Positions 1-8,681 are shown, counted from the stretch's first letter. The stretch: 64,000 bases of DNA from RYN-230 sp963713815 (GCA_963713815.1 CAVQNH010000005.1:1-64000), one strand, 5' to 3'. Translations and numbers: made by a program. The notes: generated from the sequence alone by a model not told the origin.

Positions 1-700
1 GCCGTTCCGGCCTGCTGCCCCGCTGCTGCTCAAGAGCGCGCTGGATCACCTCAGCTGGCCCGGCGCGGCGTCTGAGTACGGCTTCACCGCCTGCGATCTT
101 CGACACGATCTGCTGGTCCGTCAGGTAGATCAGCGCCCGGCAGGCGTTGAGCACCGCGTATGCCTCGGGCGCATGCTCGACGCCCCAGCCAAGCTCCCCA
201 GCCAGGTAGTCGAGGATCGTCCGGCGCGGCACGGCGCCGATGAGTTCCGCTGCCTGGGGGCCGAACGCCGGCCAGCCAGCGGCACGGCACACGGCATAGT
301 GCATCAGCAGGTCAGGATCCCCCGGTGACTGGCCGCCGGGGCGAACCGCCCGGCCAGGCTGGCCGGGACCGGCCGCGACATGCAGCACAAACGGCCACGG
401 CGGCGCGGGCTGTCCCGCCTGCGCCACGGTGACCACGCTGCACTCCAGCTCCCGGCCCGGGCACTGGCCGGCGGCCTCACAAAGCGCCTGGCTCATCTGC
501 TCCACGGCAACGCCGTCGATGCCTTCGCCAATCACGAACAACATGTCCACGTCGCTGCGGCCTGGCACCCAGCCCCCCAGAGCAGCCGACCCGTGCAGGT
601 ATGCCGCCTGGAGCAGCCCGCCAGACACCGTCATCAGCCGGCCGGTCAGCGCCCGCGCGTAAGCGAACACGCTGTCTGGCGAGGGTGCGGTGGGGTCCAC
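1..700 (-). CDS. Aminoglycoside nucleotidyltransferase-like protein (partial, runs off left edge)
   Basis: The minus-strand frame is open from a GTG at 700 to the left edge (about 233 codons, no stop). Near residue 36 it carries the nucleotidyltransferase signature HGSAALGGWVPGRSDVDM, the G-S then S-D-x-D pattern whose two Asp bind Mg-nucleotide in AadA/ANT(9)-type enzymes. The downstream part (helices with YAVLNACRALIYLTD) resembles the C-terminal helical domain of aminoglycoside adenylyltransferases. A purine-rich GGAAGGAC lies about 12 nt before the GTG. I infer a drug-modifying or orphan nucleotidyltransferase; the substrate cannot be told from sequence. The C-terminus lies outside the window. 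Confidence 0.72.
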   Translation of the reverse strand, partial: MDPTAPSPDSVFAYARALTGRLMTVSGGLLQAAYLHGSAALGGWVPGRSDVDMLFVIGEGIDGVAVEQMSQALCEAAGQCPGRELECSVVTVAQAGQPAPPWPFVLHVAAGPGQPGRAVRPGGQSPGDPDLLMHYAVCRAAGWPAFGPQAAELIGAVPRRTILDYLAGELGWGVEHAPEAYAVLNACRALIYLTDQQIVSKIAGGEAVLRRRAGPAEVIQRALEQQRGSRPER

Positions 701-796
701 AGGCGGGGCGTCCTTCCGGCCAGGCCGAGCCTACGCCGGACGTTGCGGGCGCCAGCGCCGTTGGTCCCCGCGGTGGCGCGCTGCGGGCGGGATCCC

Positions 797-2431
797 TCAG
801 CCGGTGATGAGATCGAACTGCTCCCAGGTGCCGATGGCGGTCCGGTTGGCGATCAGCGGGGACGCGCCCGCGTTCTCGGCGGTGACATACAGGTTGTCGG
901 CCAGGGCGAGCAGGCTGACCGTGCCACCCGGGTTCTGGATGAGCTGGAAGGTCTCCCAGGTGCCGATGGCAGTGCGGTTGGCGATCAGCGGGGACGCGCC
1001 CGCGTTGTCCGCTGTCACGTACATGTTGTTGGCGTGCGCCCGGAGGGCGATGGTGCCGCTGCCCACGGTGATCTGATCGAACTGCTCCCAGGTGCCGATG
1101 GCGGTGCGGTTGGCGATCAGCGGGGAAGCGCCCGCGTTATCGGCGGTGACGTACATGTTGTTGGCGAGCGACCGCAGGCTGATCACGGTAGTGGCGCTGC
1201 CCAGTGTGGGCTGGGTGGGGCGGGTGGCCGTGAGGGCGATCTGGCCTTTGAGCATGCGCCCGCCGTCGTTGGTGAGCCGCAGGTAGTAGTCGGAGGAGCA
1301 GGCGGTGCCGTCCTGGTCCAGGGACAGCAGCCCGGAACCGGCCGGGACCCCGGCCTGCGTCGCGGCCGTCTTGGCGATCTGGTTGCCCTCGCCGTACTCG
1401 TCGAACATGGAGATGTAGATGCCCTGGGCGCCGACGCGGACCATGTTGTAGAACTGCCGCCACATGAAGTCCCCGTGGGCCCGCTGGTTCGCCGAGACGT
1501 CCCCGGGCAGCACGCAGGGCTGGTAGTCGATGCCGTTGGCGTTGCAGTCGGCCTGGTCAGGAACGTTGTAGTTCTGGTAGACGGAGTCGGAGTCCGCGGC
1601 CGTGCCGATGGCGCCGACCATCCAGGGGGAGAGCATGTTGAAGGCGTGGTACACCCCGAGGTAGCCAGCGCGTGAGCCGCCGGTGCCGGTGCGCCACTCC
1701 CGCGGCACCCCGCCGATCACGTAGCAGCCCTGGCTCTTGAACCAGTTGACGACGTCCAGGCAGGTGGCGGCGTCCCATGGATGGTTGCTGTCGTTGAAGC
1801 CGAAGCCCCAGATGCACACCACCGGCTTGCCGTTCTGGAACGCGTACGCACTCGACGCGGTGTGGGCGGACATCTTGCTGGTCCAGTCGGTCTTGATCTC
1901 CGGCTGCATGGTGGTCCAGCCGGTCACGTCATACATGATGTAGAACTTGCGCCCGCTAGCCTCCGCGGCCGACCTCACCTTGGCTGCCATCGCGTCGCGG
2001 GTGGGGCCCTCGCTGCTGTTCGGGTTGAACCGCTGCAGGGCAGCGGTGTCGCAGCCGTTCTGCTGCATCCACAGGAAATGGGTGTTCACGCTCTGCTGGT
2101 CGAAGGAGGAGAACAGGGTGGCCGCCCCGCCCCCGTTGAGGTTGCTGTACGCCGTCTGGTATCCGGTGGCGTACTCGGCCATGTCCGGCCACGCCTTGAT
2201 CGCGTTGTTGGACGGCGAGGGCGGCTGGCCCCAGTTCTGGCTCCAGTGCCACCAGCCGTTGATCGGCGCGCCATCACCGATGCACGCGAACCACCCCTGA
2301 TAGCCGACCGTGATCTTGCCGACCACATCACCGGCGGCACTCGCCGCCTCGCTGGGCAGGGCGCGTAACAGACTGCCAGCAGCGGCGCCGGCGCCGGCCA
2401 GGATGAGGAACGATCGCCGCGTCAGATTCAT
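797..2431 (-). CDS. Secreted GH99/GH71-like glycosidase (xylosidase/arabinosidase type) with C-terminal three-repeat beta-trefoil-like domain
   Basis: 544 residues from the ATG at 2431, chosen because GGGAGAAG lies 4 nt upstream and the protein then begins with a Tat signal (MNLTRRSFLILAGAGAAAGS). An upstream in-frame start at 2551 would bury that signal. Residues about 35-400 look like the actinobacterial xylosidase/arabinosidase (GH99/GH71-like TIM barrel) family: GYQGWFACIGDG, FLWMQQNG, YIMYDVTGW, CIWGFGFND, SMFDEYGEGNQ. The last 130 residues are three 44-residue repeats ending in ANRTAIGTWE.F, as in fascin-like or ricin-like beta-trefoils that bind carbohydrate. I infer an exported polysaccharide-degrading enzyme with a sugar-binding tail. 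Substrate unknown. Confidence 0.8.
   Translation of the reverse strand: MNLTRRSFLILAGAGAAAGSLLRALPSEAASAAGDVVGKITVGYQGWFACIGDGAPINGWWHWSQNWGQPPSPSNNAIKAWPDMAEYATGYQTAYSNLNGGGAATLFSSFDQQSVNTHFLWMQQNGCDTAALQRFNPNSSEGPTRDAMAAKVRSAAEASGRKFYIMYDVTGWTTMQPEIKTDWTSKMSAHTASSAYAFQNGKPVVCIWGFGFNDSNHPWDAATCLDVVNWFKSQGCYVIGGVPREWRTGTGGSRAGYLGVYHAFNMLSPWMVGAIGTAADSDSVYQNYNVPDQADCNANGIDYQPCVLPGDVSANQRAHGDFMWRQFYNMVRVGAQGIYISMFDEYGEGNQIAKTAATQAGVPAGSGLLSLDQDGTACSSDYYLRLTNDGGRMLKGQIALTATRPTQPTLGSATTVISLRSLANNMYVTADNAGASPLIANRTAIGTWEQFDQITVGSGTIALRAHANNMYVTADNAGASPLIANRTAIGTWETFQLIQNPGGTVSLLALADNLYVTAENAGASPLIANRTAIGTWEQFDLITG
822..1215. repeat. Three 132-bp near-identical coding repeats
   Basis: The segment beginning TCCCAGGTGCCGATGGC recurs at 822, 954 and 1086, an exact 132-bp period (44 codons), inside the 3' end of the glycosidase gene. 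The first ~50 bp of each unit are almost identical at DNA level, so the repeats are recent or kept similar by gene conversion. They encode the three lobes of the C-terminal domain. Confidence 0.85.
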
Positions 2432-2573
2432 GCGCTTCTCCCAGTCGGTCGGCTCGGTCATGGATGAGGTCGGATGCTGCCCAGGACCATCGCCGACCAT
2501 CAGCGCTGCCGTGCTCGCTCGCCAGCATCTCCCAGGGGAGACTGACGTCAAGAGCTTCCCGGTTAGTTTTTAT

Positions 2574-2590
2574 GACTTTTAAATAAAGTC
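2574..2590. promoter_or_regulatory. AT-rich inverted repeat upstream of the glycosidase gene (candidate operator/promoter)
   Basis: GACTTT-TAAAT-AAAGTC is a perfect 6-bp inverted repeat with a 5-bp spacer in a strikingly AT-rich patch (about 2564-2590) about 140 bp before the glycosidase ATG. A substrate-responsive repressor site is plausible. No cognate regulator lies next to it. Confidence 0.4.
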
Positions 2591-2713
2591 CTGAACTGGC
2601 CTGATGCGGGCGTCTTCGGTGGCCAGGCACGGGGGACTGCCTGGTCAGGTGACGCGTGCCCGCGCGCGCCGCGGCAGCCGGCTGTGCCAGGACCCGGTGA
2701 CCGTGATTCGCCG

Positions 2714-2757
2714 CGCGCCAGGTACCCGGGCATCAGGGACGCCGGGTACCTGGCGCG
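2714..2757. terminator. Strong hairpin terminator after the YkcB-like gene
   Basis: A perfect 16-bp stem (arms 2714-2729 and 2742-2757, core CCAGGTACCCGG) with a 12-nt loop lies just downstream of the stop at 2765 on the minus strand. No U-tract is present, as is usual for actinobacterial terminators. Confidence 0.75.
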
Positions 2758-2764
2758 CTGACGG

Positions 2765-5047
2765 TCAGGAGCCCGTCTTCGGGGCGGTCAGGTCGTAGAC
2801 CGTCATCCCGCCGACGGTCTTCGCGGTGAAGTGGGCCTTCACCCAGGCGGTGATCTGCGACCCGTACCCGGAACCTCCGCCCCCGCCGCCCGGTCCGCCG
2901 GATCCGCTGGCCACGAAGTAATGGATCTCGTGAGCGGAGACGAGCTTCTCGAACTGGGCCAGGGTCGGGGCCGGGTCACTGCCGGTGAAGCCGCCGATCG
3001 CCATGACCGGGACCCCGTTGCTGCCCAGTTCGAGTGAGGCCGCGCTTTGCGACCCGACCGCGGCCGCCGCCCACCGGTAGCCTGACGCCCCGGATTCGAG
3101 CAGCGAGGACAGGGCACTGCTGACGCTGCCCGTTCCGCCGGGGCCGCCCGCCGAGCCGGGGCCGCCCGCCCCGCCCGTCGTCCTGGTGCTGCCGCTGGCC
3201 ACGCTTCCGCCGGTGGACCCGGGTCCGACCGCCGTCCCGGTGCCGCCGGTTCCCCCGGCGGTCCCGCCCCGGGGGGATTCTCCGGCCGCGGTGCCGGTCG
3301 TCCGGCCGGGATAGCCCGTCCTGCCCGGGGCAGAGTCTCCCGCCCGCGAACTGCCCGACGCGGCCGGGAACCCGCCCACGCCCGGCTGCCCGCCGCCGGG
3401 ACCGCCGGAGGAGCTGGCCACGGCGGGACCGGCCGTCGGGATCGACCCGGCGTGAGCCGTCGCCGCGGTGGCGACGCTGTAGGCCAGCGGGCCGGCCAGC
3501 CCGGCCGCGAAGGCCAGGACCAGCGGCGCGGCAGCCATCAGGGTGCGCCGCCGGGAACTGGCGCCCCGCAGGGCCGGCCCGGCCAGGATCATCGCGGCCG
3601 CGGCGGCCGCGGCGATCGCGATGGCCACCCGGAGCCACGGGAGCCAGCTGGGGCTCCGGTCCAGCAGCACCCAGGCCCAGGCCGCGGTGACCAGCAGCAT
3701 GCCGGCCAGGGTGACCCGGGCGGCCCAGGTGTGCCGGATCCGCCAGAGCACGACGGCGCCGATGCCAGCCAGGGCGGCGATGGCCGGCGCCAGGGCCACC
3801 GTGTAGTACGGGTGGATGATGCCGGACATGTAACTGAACACCACGCCGGTCACCACCAGCCAGCCGCCCCACAGCAGGGCGGCGGCCCGGGTCCGGTCGG
3901 TCCGCGGGGACCGCCGGGACAGCCACAACAGGGCGGCCAGGGCGATCAGGGCCGCCGGCAGCAGCCAGCTGATCTGGCTGCCCATGTCGGACGCGAACAG
4001 CCGCCCGATCCCGGTCGCCCCGCCGAACATCGAGCCGCCGCCTCCGGACGGGGCGCCGCCGGCCCGCGCCGCGCCTTCGCTGGCCCCGGCCGCGGCCTCC
4101 CCCAGCCGGGCCGCCCCCGCGCCCAGCCGGGCGGCGGTGCCGCTTCCGCCCCCGCCCCCGGCGGAGCTTTCGCTGCCGGTGATCCGGCCGAGCCCGTTGT
4201 AGCCGAACGTGAGCTGCAGGATGTTGTTGTCCGTCGAACCCCCGACGTACGGTCTGCTGCCGGCCGGGGTCAGCAGGTCGATCGCGACCCACCAGCCCGC
4301 CGCCGCCACCAGCGCCGCGAGCCCGGCCAGCAGCTGCCATAGCCGCTTGCCGAGGGACGGCTGGCCCGCCCAGAGGTACACGAGCGCGAAGGCCGGCAGG
4401 ACCAGGAAGGCCTGCAGCATCTTGGTCAGGTACCCCAGGCCCAGCAGGGCCCCGGTCAGCGCGACCCACCGGGTCAGGCCCGATTCGACAGCCCGCGTAA
4501 TGGTGTACGCCGCCAGCGTCATGACCAGCACCAGCAGCGCGTCCGGGTTGTCGAAGCGGAACATCAGGGCGGCCACGGGGGTCAGGGCCATGACGGCCCC
4601 GGCGATGGTGGCCGCCGCCGGGCCGGACCACCGGCGGACCGTGGCGTAGAGCACGCCGACGGCGGCCACGCCCTCCAGCGCCTGGGGCGCCAGCAGGCTC
4701 CACGAGCTGAACCCGAAGGCCCGGCCGGACAGTTCCATCACCCACAGCGACGCCGGGGTCTTGTCCACGGTGATGAAGTTGCTGGAGTCCAGCGAGCCGA
4801 ACAAGAACGCCTTCCAGCTCTTCGTGCCGGCCTGGACAGCGGCGGCGTAGAACTCGTTGGCGTAGCCACTGCGGCTCAGCCCGGCCAGGTAGAGCACGGC
4901 CGTGGCCACCAGGAGGCCGAGGAGCGCAGGCCTGGCCCAGGCCGGGTCGCGGGGGCGGCCGCGGACCAGCCGCGTTCCCCAGCTGCGCTGCCCCGGTGCC
5001 TGGGTCGGCTGGCGGACCGGGCCGGACGGCGTGGAGACGGCCCTCAC
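2765..5047 (-). CDS. YkcB-like membrane mannosyltransferase/ArnT-family glycosyltransferase with Gly-rich linkers
   Basis: 760 residues, GTG start at 5047 overlapping the upstream gene's stop by 4 bp (GTGA). The N-terminal half is a polytopic GT-C (PMT/ArnT-like) domain: the first lumenal loop carries the LDSSNFITVDKTPASLWVME signature expected to use a polyprenyl-phosphate sugar donor, followed by about ten hydrophobic helices. A Gly/Ala/Ser-rich loop (residues about 290-345) and a long Gly/Ser/Thr-rich linker (about 560-665) lead into the C-terminal extracytoplasmic domain found in B. subtilis YkcB relatives (VMAIGGFTGSDPAPTL, FVASGSGG). I infer cell-envelope glycosylation using lipid-linked sugar made by the coupled upstream GT2 protein. 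Confidence 0.82.
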   Translation of the reverse strand: MRAVSTPSGPVRQPTQAPGQRSWGTRLVRGRPRDPAWARPALLGLLVATAVLYLAGLSRSGYANEFYAAAVQAGTKSWKAFLFGSLDSSNFITVDKTPASLWVMELSGRAFGFSSWSLLAPQALEGVAAVGVLYATVRRWSGPAAATIAGAVMALTPVAALMFRFDNPDALLVLVMTLAAYTITRAVESGLTRWVALTGALLGLGYLTKMLQAFLVLPAFALVYLWAGQPSLGKRLWQLLAGLAALVAAAGWWVAIDLLTPAGSRPYVGGSTDNNILQLTFGYNGLGRITGSESSAGGGGGSGTAARLGAGAARLGEAAAGASEGAARAGGAPSGGGGSMFGGATGIGRLFASDMGSQISWLLPAALIALAALLWLSRRSPRTDRTRAAALLWGGWLVVTGVVFSYMSGIIHPYYTVALAPAIAALAGIGAVVLWRIRHTWAARVTLAGMLLVTAAWAWVLLDRSPSWLPWLRVAIAIAAAAAAAMILAGPALRGASSRRRTLMAAAPLVLAFAAGLAGPLAYSVATAATAHAGSIPTAGPAVASSSGGPGGGQPGVGGFPAASGSSRAGDSAPGRTGYPGRTTGTAAGESPRGGTAGGTGGTGTAVGPGSTGGSVASGSTRTTGGAGGPGSAGGPGGTGSVSSALSSLLESGASGYRWAAAAVGSQSAASLELGSNGVPVMAIGGFTGSDPAPTLAQFEKLVSAHEIHYFVASGSGGPGGGGGGSGYGSQITAWVKAHFTAKTVGGMTVYDLTAPKTGS

Positions 5048-6304
5048 CGGAAGTCACCGCCCGCGATGTCACAGCCCGGCCGGGGGTGGCGGAAGACCCA
5101 GCTGCGGTACAGGCCGAAGCGCACCAGCGTGGCCGTGAGGTTGGCCGCCACCAGCACGGTGAGCTCGGCGGTCCGGCTGGCCTGCGGGGCGCTGGCGTGC
5201 AGGGCGGCCAGCGCGCCCGAGGTGAGCGCGAGGCCGATGGCGAACGCGATCAGGCCACGCACCTGGTGGCGGGCCGCGTGGGTCCGGCCCCGGATGCCGA
5301 AGGTGACCCGCCGGTTGACGGCGGTGTTGGCCACGGCGGTCAGCAGCAGGCTGACCGCGTTCGCGGCCTGCGCCGCCACCACGCTGCGCAGGAGCAGGTA
5401 CAGCAGCAGGTACGCCGCGGTGCTGGCCACCCCGATCAGGACGAACCTGGCCAGCTGGCCGCCGAGCCGGCGGCCCGGGCCGTCCGCCGCCGGCCGCAGC
5501 TGCGCGCTGCGCAGTTCGGGCACCCGGATCGTGCCGCGGGCCAGGCCGGTGCCGAGCCGCACGATGCCGCGCAGGTCGCCCAGGGCGGTGGCCACGACGT
5601 TGACCCGCGAATCCGGGTCGTCGATCCAGTCCACCGGGACCTCGTGGATACGCAGCCCGGCCCGCTCCGCCAGCACGAGCAGCTCCGTGTCGAAGAACCA
5701 GCCGGTGTCCGCGGTGAGCGGCAGCAGGGCCCGGGCCGCGTCGGCCCGGATGGCCTTGAACCCGCACTGCGCGTCCGAGAAGCGGGTGCCGAGCGACGCG
5801 TGCAGCAGCAGGTTGTAGCAGCGGGAGATGATCTCGCGCTTCGGGCCGCGGATCACCCGCGCGGCCCGCGCCAGCCGGGTCCCGATGGCCACCTCGCTGT
5901 GCCCGGACAGCAGCGGCGCGACCAGCGGCAGCAGCGCGTTCAGGTCGGTGGACAGGTCCACGTCCATGTAGGCGCAGACCTCGGCCGTCGCTGCCGGCCC
6001 ACACCGAGCGCAGCGCGCCGCCCCGCCCGGGCCGCTCGGTGCGGACCGCCCGCACCAGGGGAAGCTCGCGGGCCAGCTCCAGGGCCCGGGCCCAGGTGCC
6101 GTCGGTGCTGCCATTGTCGGCGATAGTGATGCGGGCTGCGAAAGGAAAGCGGCCATCAAGATAGGCGCCCAGCCGCCGGACGGAGGGGCCGAGGTCGCGT
6201 TCTTCGTTGCGGACCGGAATCACGATTTCGACCTGGGCCGGTCCGGGCGCCAGCCGGTCACGTGCTCCGGTCCGGGGCTGCAGTGAGTAGTCAGTGATAT
6301 GCAT
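5044..6304 (-). pseudogene. YkcC-like GT2 glycosyltransferase fused to GtrA membrane domain, single frameshift
   Basis: From ATG 6304 the protein begins like a dolichyl-phosphate-mannose-synthase-type GT2 (VEIVIPVRNEERDLGPSVRR, TIADNGSTDGT, RPGRGGALRSVWAGSD). It then breaks frame near 5985 (GACGGCCGAG where GACGCCGAG would keep frame). It resumes in the next frame with AYMDVDLSTDL (the DxD site), the QCGFKAIRADAARALLP motif, and a C-terminal four-helix GtrA domain. The gene is 1261 nt, exactly 420 codons plus one base, so removing one G restores a full-length protein. It overlaps ykcB-like by 4 bp. It may be a sequencing error or a recent inactivation; the otherwise perfect reading frames favour error or very recent loss. 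Confidence 0.8.
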
Positions 6305-6476
6305 GGTCCCCAGGGTCGGGGGCGATGCTTTACCGGTCCTTAACTGACTTTCTGCGGCAGCCATGAATGGGTGCCTGGCGGCGCGCGGCGGTCCTTTCCA
6401 GACTGGGGAATCGGCGATTCTGCGCGCGTTAAGAAGATTCCCCCAGCCCCTTTCCAGCTCATCGCCTGGGCCGAAG

Positions 6477-7121
6477 TCAGCGTGCGGGGGGCCGCTGCGA
6501 GGTGCCGCAGCGCAGGCCGTCGAGAAGGACGGCGACGGTGCGCTGGTTGTGTTCGGGTCCTCGCCCGGGCACGGGCTGGGACAGCTGGGTGATGGCGTGC
6601 AGGAGATCCTCGGCGCTGATGTCATCACGAACCGCGCCGTCGGCTACTGCGGCGTCGAGCAGCGCCGCGAGGGCGGGGCCAAGCCGCTGCAGGAAGTAGC
6701 CGGGCAGCCCCGAGAAGGCCGGATCGCCCGAGTGCAGCGCTGAGGCGAGCCCGCGTTTGGTCGCGAGCAGTTCGGTGAACCGGTGGACCCACTTGCTGAG
6801 CGCTTCCGCCGGCTCGTGCGCGGCACTCAGGGCCGGGCCCGCGTCGGCGACGGCGTCGATCCCGCTCTCAACGACGGCTTTGACCAGGTCAGAGCGCTGC
6901 GGGAAGTGCCGGTACAGCGTGCCGACCCCTACGCCGGCCAGGTCGGTGATCTCCTTCGCCGGTGCGTCCACGCCGGAGGTGGCGAAGACGGTCCCCGCGG
7001 CCTCAATCAACGCGTCGACGTTGCGCCGCGCGTCGGCGCGGCGCCGCGGCACCGGTTCGCCGACGCCCGGCTTGGCGGAGCCAGGGGGCGAGATTCCGGC
7101 CTGTGTCCTGTTCCCAGACAC
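6477..7121 (-). CDS. TetR-family repressor, divergent from aldo-keto reductase
   Basis: 214 residues from the GTG at 7121, chosen for GGAGG 7 nt upstream. The helix-turn-helix lies at about 35-80 (NVDALIEAAGTVFATSGVD, then EITDLAGVGVGTLYRHFPQRSDL), followed by an all-helical ligand domain. It faces the aldo-keto reductase at 7236 across a 114-bp gap containing two copies of a 17-bp inverted repeat, so it probably represses both itself and the reductase. It is closely paralogous to the regulator at 22981-23568: similar HTH, the same RADARRN lead-in, and DAG/EAGPAL after the HTH. Confidence 0.9.
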   Translation of the reverse strand: MSGNRTQAGISPPGSAKPGVGEPVPRRRADARRNVDALIEAAGTVFATSGVDAPAKEITDLAGVGVGTLYRHFPQRSDLVKAVVESGIDAVADAGPALSAAHEPAEALSKWVHRFTELLATKRGLASALHSGDPAFSGLPGYFLQRLGPALAALLDAAVADGAVRDDISAEDLLHAITQLSQPVPGRGPEHNQRTVAVLLDGLRCGTSQRPPAR

Positions 7122-7142
7122 CACATCACCTCCGCTTGCGTA

Positions 7143-7182
7143 ACGGAAAAGCTTTCCGTATAGTTCCGGAATAGCTTTCCGT
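7143..7182. promoter_or_regulatory. Two-copy TetR operator (CGGAA-N5-TTCCG)
   Basis: ACGGAAAAGCTTTCCGT (7143-7159) and CCGGAATAGCTTTCCGT (7166-7182) are 17-bp inverted repeats 23 bp apart, about two helical turns, between the divergent tetR and reductase genes. A TATAGT hexamer lies between them. The same architecture recurs at 23599-23642. Confidence 0.7.
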
Positions 7183-7235
7183 TTAGCGCAGCGTACGACA
7201 TCCACCTGATGCCGACCACCACAGGGAGAGAATCC

Positions 7236-8255
7236 ATGCAGTACCGCACCCTCGGCCGGACCGGCATCCAGATCAGCCCCTACGCCCTGGGCGCGCTGAT
7301 GTTCGCCACCTCCATGGGCAATGCCCCCGAGGACTCGGCCCGCATCATCCACAAGGCGCTGGATGCCGGCATCAACTTCATCGACACCGCCGACGCCTAC
7401 GGCGACTCCGAGGACGTCGTCGGCAAGGCCCTGAAGGGGCATCGGGACGACGTCGTGCTCGCCACCAAGTTCGGCCGCCCGACCGGCCAGGGCCCGAACC
7501 AGCAAGGTGCCTCGCGGCGCTGGATCGTCACCGCCGTGGAGAACTCACTGCGCCGCCTACGGACCGACCACATCGATCTCTACCAGCTTCACCGCCCCGA
7601 TCCCCGCACCGACATCGAGGAAACCCTCTCCGCGCTGACCGACCTGATCCGCAGCGGTAAGGTCCGCGCGATCGGCGCGTCGCAGACCCCCGCGTCCGAC
7701 ATCGTCGAGGCCCAGTGGGTCGCCGAACGGCGCGGCCTCGCGCGGTTCAGCACTGAGCAGCCGGTCTACTCCATCCTCAACCGCGGGATCGAGCGCGAGA
7801 TCCTTCCGGCCATCCAGCGCTTCGGCATGGGCACCCTGGTCTGGGGCCCGCTCGGCCAGGGCCTGCTCACCGGCCGCGTCCGCAAGAACCAGCACAACGA
7901 CCTGCGCCGCGCTGGCCTGATCCACCACCTCACCGACGAGCGCCGCCTCGACGTCGTCGAACAGCTCATCCCGCTCGCCGCCGAGGCCGGCCTGCCCATG
8001 ACCCACCTCGCGATGGCGTTCACCATCGCCCACCCCGGCGTCACCAGCGCATTGATCGGCGCCCGCACCATGGACCATCTCGACGGCCTGCTCGCCGGCC
8101 TCGACGTCGCCCTCAGCGACGACGTCCTCGACCAGATCGACAAAATCGTCCCGCCCGGCACCGACATCGGCACCCTCGACCAGGCCTACCAACCGCCAGC
8201 CCTGGAGAACCCGGGCCTGCGCCGCCGCTCCCTGACCGCACGCGCCGCAGCCTGA
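7236..8255 (+). CDS. Aldo/keto reductase
   Basis: 339 residues. Start ATG 7236 follows GGGAGAG with 5-nt spacing; the in-frame ATG at 7209 has no ribosome site. The AKR barrel is complete: catalytic tetrad Asp50 (FIDTADAYGDSE), Tyr55, Lys78 (VVLATKFG) and His119 (DLYQLHRPD). The C-terminal IGARTMDHLDGLLAGL segment is the usual NADP(H)-binding stretch. It should reduce an aldehyde or ketone with NADPH. The substrate is probably the inducer, or related to the inducer, of the divergent TetR. The three-gene content here and at 23-24.7 kb indicates duplication. Confidence 0.92.
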   Translation: MQYRTLGRTGIQISPYALGALMFATSMGNAPEDSARIIHKALDAGINFIDTADAYGDSEDVVGKALKGHRDDVVLATKFGRPTGQGPNQQGASRRWIVTAVENSLRRLRTDHIDLYQLHRPDPRTDIEETLSALTDLIRSGKVRAIGASQTPASDIVEAQWVAERRGLARFSTEQPVYSILNRGIEREILPAIQRFGMGTLVWGPLGQGLLTGRVRKNQHNDLRRAGLIHHLTDERRLDVVEQLIPLAAEAGLPMTHLAMAFTIAHPGVTSALIGARTMDHLDGLLAGLDVALSDDVLDQIDKIVPPGTDIGTLDQAYQPPALENPGLRRRSLTARAAA

Positions 8256-8318
8256 CCACAGCTCAGCTCCCGCGAGGCCGACCTGGGTGCCCTGGTGCCT
8301 TCTGGGATCGGATCAGCC

Positions 8319-8555
8319 CTACTGCTCGGGGTCACCTTCTTCAGGTGCGTAAATACCCAGGCGGCGGCGTAGCGCCCAGTGCTTGCAGGCCTTGATGGGA
8401 TGCCTGAGGAACCGGAGCAGATCTGGATCGACCGGGCCGTACCAGTCGACAGGGACGCCGAGGACCCGCTGCGGTTCCTCGCCCTGCCGGGCATATGGAT
8501 CCACCCCGCGCGGCATCCCGAGGACCTTGTTTCGTTCCTCGCGGTCACTCGTCAT
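8319..8555 (-). CDS. Small hypothetical protein
   Basis: 78 residues from ATG 8555, with GAGAGG 6 nt upstream. The protein contains a short internal duplication (KVLGMPRGVDP and RVLGVPVDWYGP) and a basic C-terminal part (KACKHWALRRRLGIY). No membrane segment, signal or known domain is seen. It converges on the aldo-keto reductase gene (63 bp between the stops). I do not recognise the family; real-gene status rests on the ribosome site and codon pattern. Confidence 0.45.
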   Translation of the reverse strand: MTSDREERNKVLGMPRGVDPYARQGEEPQRVLGVPVDWYGPVDPDLLRFLRHPIKACKHWALRRRLGIYAPEEGDPEQ

Positions 8556-8648
8556 CGGCAACCTCTCTGGTGCCGGGGCTGGCCTGGCACTCGCTCAGGC
8601 ATACGTCCACAGCATGACGCGACTGGTTAGCTGATGCAACGACGGAGG

Positions 8649-8681
8649 CGGAGCAAGCGGTTCGGTGAACCGCTTGCTCCG
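8649..8681. terminator. Perfect 15-bp hairpin, shared core with 17.8 kb
   Basis: Arms 8649-8663 and 8667-8681 are a perfect 15-bp inverted repeat with a 3-nt loop. The core GCGGTTCGGTGAACCGC is repeated exactly at 17846-17862. The hairpin stability suits a terminator, but the copy elsewhere suggests a dispersed palindromic element. Confidence 0.55.

Noticed and set aside
380..1675. Long plus-strand open frame (431 codons)
   Set aside because: Antisense shadow of the glycosidase and nucleotidyltransferase genes; repetitive GDQRGRARV-type product reflects the glycosidase repeats, no ribosome site or family.
4996..6126. Plus-strand open frame of 376 codons opposite the glycosyltransferases
   Set aside because: Arg/Gln/Gly-rich product typical of high-GC antisense frames; the minus strand carries recognisable GT2/GtrA motifs.
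6760..6800. GTTCGGTGAACCGGT as a third copy of the dispersed palindrome
   Set aside because: Lies inside the TetR coding region, matches only the central 12-13 bp, and is explained by codon use.
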